DNA of 64,000 bases from Periplaneta americana (lineage: Eukaryota; Arthropoda; Insecta; Blattodea; Blattidae). Where the stretch lies: the NCBI RefSeq assembly GCF_040183065.1, contig NC_091128.1:172612744-172676743 (forward strand). Reading direction: 5' to 3'. The notes beneath the pieces were generated by a model. That model was not told the origin of the DNA and ran no database searches. It saw nothing but the letters and a program-made list of their open reading frames with translations. The position numbers and the translations under genes are program-made. Position 1 is the stretch's first letter. Every line of letters starts with the position of its first letter. Positions 48,601-58,123 of the stretch are shown here, piece by piece.

Positions 48601-51600
48601 GTTCTGCCCTTGTAGTCCTTCAAAAAGACAGAAGAAAAAATAATATTCAAACGAATTGCGTATTACACCATAGCTGAAAATTTCAGACTTTGGCAATGAC
48701 ACATGGCAATCGCCTGTCTCTTTTTCTTACAATTTCTTACCCTACCCGTCTATCCATTTCCCACTCTACTATCAGCAACAAAAGAGGGATTTAAAGCACT
48801 ATGAACGTGGTGTTTCTCGACGTCTTTTCCCTGAACATCTGGCGCCGAGCCTGTAACCCAGCCAGGGACCACCCGAATTCATAACAGAGGACCGAAGTAC
48901 CGAACCTTTTCAAGTATTGATTATTTCTTAATAGTTTTGCCGACACCCAGTCTGCACATTGAAATGGGCACGTACTGTACGTCGTACGCCAATAATAGAA
49001 CGTACCAAATTGCATCTTTACTTGATAAAAATCGGGCATGTTTCTGCATTAATCTTTTTATTTGTTTTTACAGATGACGATATAAGAAATTTTAGACTCC
49101 GTCTATTTTAAAATCCGACAGGTTTACTTTTTATAATTGCGTGTTTCGTCTCTAAGTGCCGTTTAAATTTCGCGGGTTTCATACACTCGTTTGAAAGCAC
49201 TTCGTAACAAACAACGCACCAAGGTTATGGTTCACTCTCATTGCCACACCAAGTAAATCCAAGTTCCAAATAACTCTTGTCATATTTACGAAAGTATTTT
49301 TTCTTTGAATAGCTACCACTAGGACTAGGTATTTCTTTAATGGGCACTACAATTTTAAGTTAATGTATTTCTTCACACACAGCTTCTGAACTATTAGCAC
49401 TGCCTAAATGAAGCGTATTATCATGTTCCTTTCTTTTCAAAGATCCGGATCGAAGCCAGTTTTCCATTATTTATAATGGACACTATTTAACAGAGACATG
49501 GACAACTACTGGCATGTACCTCATAAGAAGGATTTCAAACAACTAACTGCTAACAGGCAAGCGATGAAATAACATTGATCAGAATTTGTTATAATTTACT
49601 TGTGATTGGCTACAAAAAATATAATTAGAAAAAATATTATAATTAATTAATTCTATTTTAAAGTATAAGTATACTAGTATTAAAATATGCTACAAAAATT
49701 ATAAATTTGCTTTCGAAGGGAACAAGAGTAAGGTGGTCCGCGGAACTGTTCTGACTTAAAAAATTGGTCCCCACTTCAAAAAAGTTTGAGAAACGCTGCT
49801 TTACATCAATAGAGACGTTTTTAAGAGGACATGGAATTGCCTATGCTGACAAGTTAAATTATGTCTAACATAAGGAACTTTTTCAGAAGAATTGTTGAAG
49901 TTAGACAGCTGATTCTTTTGCAGCTCATGAACACATAAGTCGACTTTATTCTGAAACACTTGTTTTTCTTCAACATATTTCCAAACTCAGAAATTATTTT
50001 TCCCCATTCGTATATTTTTAAACGCTTTTCAATACACACTGGAAAGTAACTAGGAAAACTGGTTACACGTCCATCCCTTCGTGTAAATTCGCACTCTCGG
50101 GTGAAGAATCTTTTACCTGCTACCCTCCGCAAGACCAAACTTTCGATTAAGGAGAAAACATTAAGTTAAAAATACATATCGTTGTAACAGGGTGCTTCTA
50201 AAATTGCTTCATTGCTTTACTGAGGAATATTTAACGTTATTTATACAGGACATTTGCCGGGACCATAGAAAAAATATCGTTTATTGCGGATTTATCGTTA
50301 TATCGATCTTCGTTGTACAGAGGTTTGACTGTATTGTAATTTTAGTGTAATAATATGTAATGTATCATTTTAAATAGAAAAATAAAAGAATAAATTTGGA
50401 AAATAGAAAATATATCTATATTTTTACGTCCAAAATTCGTAAATTTACTAAGAATGAGCGTTAAAATTAAAAAAAAAAACTTGTATGTACATTCCTTCTC
50501 AGAAAATCGAAAAAATTAAAATGGATATAATTTAAGTGTAGTCACATGTGATATACCATTTTAAAGAGGGGAATCGAATAATATATTGGAAAAATAAAAA
50601 CTAAATCAACATTTTCACCAATAATCTAATTCTGTCCTCCCTTCATACATATTCATATTCTAATAAGCGCCGAGTTTTATATTTGTTTTTCCTTGTATTA
50701 TTTCATGTACTTACTTTTTTTCGCTTTATCTATTCGATTTAATTTATTTTTCATTTCTAGTTTCTAATTTTAATGTTATTTTTTTCGCGTATTTTAACTT
50801 TTATTTAAATACCGCTACCGCACATTAGTATGAGATGTTTGAACTTACAACGATCGCAGATTTTCTAATCTTCTGAATAGCTGTGTTGGCAGTAGACGGA
50901 AAGGATTGTTTGACAACGACCTGAAAAGAAATGAGCAAATGTCTTTATGATCATTACAATAAATGTTTATTTCTGTTTTCACAAGCCATGCACCCTTACA
51001 ATTGTAAATTCGTATCTCTACTTTTTTTCAAAATCCCCAACTTCAGAATTTCTAATGCTAGTTTTGTTAGTTATTGTGCAATTCTGTGAAAAAAGAGCAT
51101 TATTTATGGTTGAGACAAGACTAAAGTGAACGTTTATTGTAAACTATAAGGGAACCAATTATTTTTGAAAGATCACATGTGCACTTTTGTCAATTTTACA
51201 GGAGAAGCAAAAAAAACTGTTTATTTTGATAATGGTACTTTGTAGTGTAATCAGATATTTTTATTCGACAACGAAGGTGTAAATTTACATTTACATGCAT
51301 AAATTAATGTAACATCACTAAAACGTAACTGTAAAAAATAATATTTATAATGGACTTACACTCTTTTAATAATAAACAATAAGCAAAACATAATTAAATG
51401 AATTTTTATGGCCTTAAATGTGTTTTAACTATTATTCACTAACAAATACTTAAGAATTTAACTTTTAAGAACATTATTTTGATAAGGCAATATCTCTTAT
51501 TTCTGAAAAGCAATTTAAAAGCATAAAAGCTTTGAAGTTTCTTCATTAAACACTTTCTCTGAAGTTTTCAGTCATCTTCATTGTTTTTTTCTTCTTTCGG

Positions 51601-54600
51601 CCACTGGAAAATTTCTTCATAAAATTGAAGATATTCAGGAAGTATGTACTGTATAATTTTGCTGACATTTTCAACTTTCTTCTTATTTACTCGAACTTTT
51701 CCATAATATGCTTCACTTTCAAGTAGTTTCAAGTCATTAGGTAGTAACTTGAATGTGTGCGTCATTAGTCCAACAATATATTTATATGCAACCACTGTAC
51801 CCGGGGACTTTGCATCAAAAACCATAATTGAATACTGTGAAATTTGAAAGTATATTTTCTAATCTTTAAGCACTCCTTTTCCTAATGATTCAACTACTCA
51901 CCATTTTGTAACTGTTGTAAAAAAAATGGAATCATAAGATTTTATATTCTACATCATGCAAAAAATGATGGGAAAAGAAGATAGTTTGTTATTGATACTA
52001 TTATTCTATACTACACGGAAACTTGTTTACACTGTTACACTGGGTAGAGTGCACGTACTTGTGCCTTTTCTTCAGCAAACGATGCGCTACAGTAAGAAGA
52101 ATAGAATTGTGGTCATAACTCAATTTGTAAAACAGTTTGGACATGTGACCTTTCAATAATATTTATTCAAGTGATATTGCCATATCTGAAAGTGAACTTG
52201 AACTATTCCTACGAATTGTTACCTTTCATAAGATAAATAGGGAACAGTCGAGTATTTTTTCTTGTGTCTAGGTACTCGAATCGGATACGATGCATGCATT
52301 GTACCCCAGTAACTAAAGACTGGTTGTCAATTGATCACATCTCTAAAGCCTGTTTTCTTCGGAACAAGGGTTGGGAAGTTCATGAAGAGGTCCACTGCAT
52401 TTCTGAAGACTACTCTCACAGAAGAGCAGATATAATAGCAATAAACAGTCTACAACAAAAGGCTATTATAATAGATCCAACTATACGCATGGAGAGAGAT
52501 CTAAACCAAGCTCATCAGGTTGATCAGGAAAAGAGCGTCATTTATGAACCTTGTATTCCCTACCTTAGTGCCAAGTATAACATCCCTCTCTTCAATTGGT
52601 CAGTGACAGGTTTATTTTTTGGTGCTCGGAGTTCTTTACCGAAATTTACATATCATTTTTTAAAGCAATTATCAATATCATCTTTTGAAATTCAAAAAAT
52701 CATCTCGCAAATTCTCAAAGATTCCCTGCAGATTATACAATTTCATTTATACCACTCAGAAGGCCTTAATTAAGGATATGCTAATTTTAAATAAAATCTT
52801 TTTCTATCAGTATAATTCAGTCATCTTCTAAGATTTTATTTTACAATGATAATCAATGGTGCTTAATTATTACACTTTATTTTTATAACACTATTCATAT
52901 TTAATTAATTGTATTTGTTTGCTATTCATTTCCGGATCCTCGTGGTCATCCTTAATTAAGGTCTTCTTCCTACTGGACGTCCCTCTAGAAGTTTTCTGAC
53001 TAAAGCACTTGCTTCACTCCCCTTCACGTGGCCAAATCAGTGTTATCTTCTTCTTTTAATAATTATGTCCATATCATCCGGTTGGTCGAAAATACTTCTA
53101 ATTTTTTTTTCCGGATATTCCAAACACCACGATCATTGATGAGGCCAAATAATTTCCTACAACTCTGTTTTCAAAAGTATACAATCATTGCTGGTGTGAC
53201 CCAGTTACATTGTATTTATAAAATAAATTGTAATATGTAGGCTATTTGACTAAGAGATTGGTAATCAATTTCGAATCTTGAAGAATATTCATGTACGAGT
53301 ATTACAATATTATTGTAAAATATTTGTTATTGTGTGTAATTTTTGCTGGCAATAAAATCTTTGTAAATCTCAAATGCTCTTTTTTGTTAAAAGTCCATGT
53401 TTTTCCACCGTACAGCAACATTGGAGAAATGATAATTTTGTAGCAGAATCTAGATTAGATATTGTCAGGAATAACGGCATTAGGGAGCAGTATGGGGTTC
53501 GAGCTATAAGGTAATGGACCAATGGGAGAAGAGCAGAATGTAAGGAATACGTTGATAGGATGCCAGACGATAGGTTAGTGAAGATTTTAAGGGACAACTC
53601 TTCGAAAGAGGAGGAGTCCAGGAAGACCCCATAAGGTCCGTTACACACTTGAAGAGATCTCGCTAGCGAGAAATGTGTTGCGAGAAAATTCAAAGATTGA
53701 TAATATGGATTCAAACGGACGTCCACACACTGGAAGAGATTTTCGTTCGAGACGAAAACCTCGAGCGAGTTTCTCGCTGAAATTGGTAGCTCAGCGAATT
53801 TTCTTGACACATTTATCAAAGATGTTTGACATTTATACTCTTTATGACGACTGAATGTAGAAAACGATGAAGAAATAATGGCATAGGTGGCGATGAATTG
53901 TATTGTTTTTATTGACAATGAGGAAAGATGGCTGATAATTCTAGTCAGAAACTTGTTGACTTATTGAACTTGTATGATGTCACCCGTAGGTCTATTTATA
54001 TGATGCACGGGATGAAAAGTATAAAAACACGAAACTTAAAGAAGTCTGCAGACTAATATCAGATGATCTGAAAATAAATAGGGCTGCGTTTTATTTTGAT
54101 GAGATTGAATAGTGTTAATTATAACATTTGAAATAATGTATCTATATGTCTTAACAGTTATAATTTTAATCAAAACATAGCAAAGAATCCTCTATCATAT
54201 CATGAATGGCAAAAAACTGTGGTCCATTCAACCTGAAATAACGCCTAACGTATCATTATCCAAATCGAAATCAGTGACCAAAACTCGCCCTTATCTTCGT
54301 AAGATACAATGTGATTTTCAGATATTTCTGACTTTAATTTTAGGCCTACTTTTTCTTTCACTAACAAAATATGTTCATATAACTCCATTTCCTGATCATC
54401 GGAATATTAAGATTCAACATAGCGTTCGTACGTAATTTATAAAGTACGACAATATACGTAAATACATAACCTGTAATATTTCCCCCAACGAGTGATTACT
54501 ATAATCAGAAAAATGCTTTCTGCATGAAGGCAGTGCATAGATGATCATAGCGAGGTGTGATGTGTAATAGCAAGAACTCGCCAAGTGTGTGGAGAAAGGC

Positions 54601-57600
54601 TCTTCGCCTCTTTCTCGCAACACATATCTCGCTAGCGAGATCTCTTCAAGTGTGTAACGGGCCTAAGAGATGGCTGGATTCTTCTCTCTGAATGAACAGG
54701 CTTGGTAGCCTATACGGAAGATAAAAGAAGAAGAAAAAGAAGTAATTTAGTGTGCCTTGAGAGTAGTTTAAATTATACAATTTTGTTTAGAGCATAATAA
54801 CTCTTATCGGCCTTCACTAAGCGATCCTTAATTTCCTTATTATTCTATTTACGAATATATTCTGACTATTGACAAAACATCCGAGATATTTGAGCGATGA
54901 ATCTTGTTGAAATTTCACTCTTAAATTATTTCGTTCTCTCTTTGGTTAAATTTTATGTAATAATATTTCACATGTCAAACAGCAGTTTAAAGGAAAAAAG
55001 AATTTGAAAATTTAGTCGTTGTCCACCATATTTAATCATCCTCTCCCCTTAAAATGCTTGTAACTCTTCTACGGCTACATTGATACACACAATTAAATAT
55101 TTTGATACGACGTGATGGTACGCACATAGAGGGGATTTGCGGGCCGGCACGAACAACAGATTAAACTAAACAAACAGATCTTGTGAGACGCAGGTCGATG
55201 TTTAGTACTCACAGCTTCATGAGGAACGTGAGGTTGTAGAAGACAGAGGAGGACAGGGACACCAGCTGATTGCCAGACAGCTCCCTGCGAAAGATAGACA
55301 GAATCTTTGAAACAGTTTCATGTAACTTAATATAGTTTAGAAGTGCTTAGTTATCATGCACGTTGATCTGTTTTTAGACATTTCCTCTGTTCAGCTTTTA
55401 ATGTTCATTCCCCGTGATAGACAGAAACACACTCTGCCAGTTGCAATAATTTTTTTTAACTAAGACACTGGATCGGTGAAAATAGTGAGAAAATCTAAAA
55501 AAAAAAAATCGTTGATTGTTCCGGAAATAATTTAATGATCCACCCTTCATCTGTACTTTGTTCACCCCTGTGTCACTTTATCCCTAACATATGGGCCTGG
55601 GCAGTTTCAAGGGATTAGGTACAGATTGCAGCAAGTAAGATTTTGGAAATAGTCAACGTTTTTTCCTCCATTACTGTATTTCGTACAATAATGAAAATTA
55701 GCATCTGTAAAACACTATCACTTTGCTATTTGAAAAAAAAAAATATTTTTACGATTTAAAAAAGTTATATACATTTTTTTTTTTCAAAATTCAGTTCCCT
55801 GTGCAGTGATGATGCGTTTCCCACATAACTAAAAACTATCCAACATTCTGTGATGAAATTTTTTGTGTGTATTTATGCATGTCATATCTACAGTATGATG
55901 CAAGATCATTTCTCTACCTTTGATAGATTGTCTGATAAAAAATAAATTAATTTAAAAAAATGGTCAATTATCAGTGTTTTCTTCTAACACAAAATAAAAA
56001 AAAAATATTATTTATTAAGGGATGTAGTTGAAAGAGCATGATATTGTAAACATGAGTTTCAGCAATAAAATAAAAGAGAGAGAACATAAAAAAGTTAACA
56101 AGTTTATGAGCTATGAGGGAAACGCTTCATCACTGCACAGTGAACTACTACTATTTTGAATCTTGAAAAAAAATATATATATAAATAATTTTTTTTAATC
56201 CTAAAATTATTTTTTTTTCATATAGCGGAAGGACAGTGTTTTATACATACCGATTTTCATTATTGTACAAGATACAATAATGGAGGGAAAAAGTGTTGAA
56301 TATTTCCAAAAATTTTACTGCTGTAAGCTGTACCTAATCTTTTAAGGTGAATAGATATTGGTAAGTGCGTGTTTTTATTTATAGATCGCGCTCTCAACTT
56401 TCTGTTTTTCGGCTCAATTTAATCTCAAAATACTCTAGACTCGTAAATAAAGTTTTTTTTTCAAATGTTGTCAACATTTTTCATACATAGAAGGTCATAA
56501 ATATGTTAAAAATAAACCATCAATTGTAGTTGTAATGGTGAAAAAACTAAGAATTAAAAACTAAATATCTTTTTCTCGAAAACTTGTTTTCACAAAAAGA
56601 AAAAAAAAAAAGAGTACCTCAAGTTACTTATCAATTTATTAAGAATGGAGGACAGTTTTAAAGGGAAAGTAATTTCAATTATGAATATTAGAACAATAGT
56701 TATAATAAGGAGAAGTGTGCACAAATGTGCATTAGTTTTGGGCTCTGCTGTATTCCAGCAGCGATTTTCTCTTTAAACACTCGCTGAAGTGGCATCTTGC
56801 ACATGGTTTGTCACACAGTTTACACACGCATTCCGGTGATGGGTCATGATATAATGTTAATTAATAGAATAAAAATTAATAACTTAACAATTTTGAAAGT
56901 ACTGCAAGCTCTGCAATTGAAAGTTTAGTACCATCGAAATCTCGCAAGATATGAAGAAGATCGACCTAAGTAAGTACATGTAGTTGTACCAATAGCATCG
57001 TAAACTACAGGAAATAATATAACAAACTGTGAACATAGCCTTGTTAATGTTTATAATAAATAAAATCAGTTCCATTTTATTTTATTTAATATTTTCATTC
57101 ACATTACACAACTAGTTAGGTAATAGCAGTATCATTACCTAACTAGTCATGTATTGAATGTGTTTACAACATTTTTATTAGTGATGTAAAGTCGACATTA
57201 CATAATCAAAGTGGATAAATGAAGACATCAGAGCCATAGTGGGCCAAGCACCATTTATTAAAAACGGAGAAAGCAAGGGTTGAAGTTAAGTGAATACCAT
57301 AGTTTAATCAAGATTGACATATCATTTAGTTTTAATGTGTATACTTTATATTACTTGCTATATGTTTCCATTGAATTATGGCAATAACTTCATTTTAATC
57401 CTTGTTTTCTACGGTTTCAGTAAATGGCGCTTCGCCCACTTTGCTTCTGAACCCTTCAAATATAGTTTTAATTTTGACTAAGTCTATTGTAATTTTGTAT
57501 TATTTAATGACTAAGCTTAACGAAACTAAGAGTTGCGAACCTCAGTAATTGAATAATATACTACAATTATTATTAGTTTTAAGGGAGATATGAAGGTTAA

Positions 57601-58072
57601 ATTCATAATAAAAATTAGATGTAGTTTTTATCGAGGTACATTATCGTAAAAGTAGGAAAAACAACACACATTTCGGCAGTTTCAGTTCGGCTATTATTGC
57701 TGTCTGCAGATATTTGTTTGCTACCGTGTTCTGCTTCACTTACGATGTCTGTGCCCTGGGGGGACCATGACAGTATTTTGCTCAGTTGGAAGGAATTATG
57801 CGCCATTTTACTGTTTCCGCGGAGTCCTTAACCTTTATGGATGTGGGCTACGACCACAACAAACAGGTTTTATTGCATGGCGCGGTGCTTACGCAACAGT
57901 TTGGCCTCGTCCGGACTCACTTGGATATTAACTCAAGACCCCTACAAAGGCTGAGCGGCGTGACAACAGCTGTGATCGCTCTCTACAGTGCTACTTTCTG
58001 CTTTTGTGTAGTCGCTTGTTTTTTTATAGTCTCTTTCAATCTAGATCATATCGAGACTGTCTGTAGTTTACT

Positions 58073-58123
<51 letters not shown>

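Noticed and set aside
49854..50138. 94-codon minus-strand frame as a gene
   Set aside because: Protein-like composition in two registers but no recognised family, start context or splice support.
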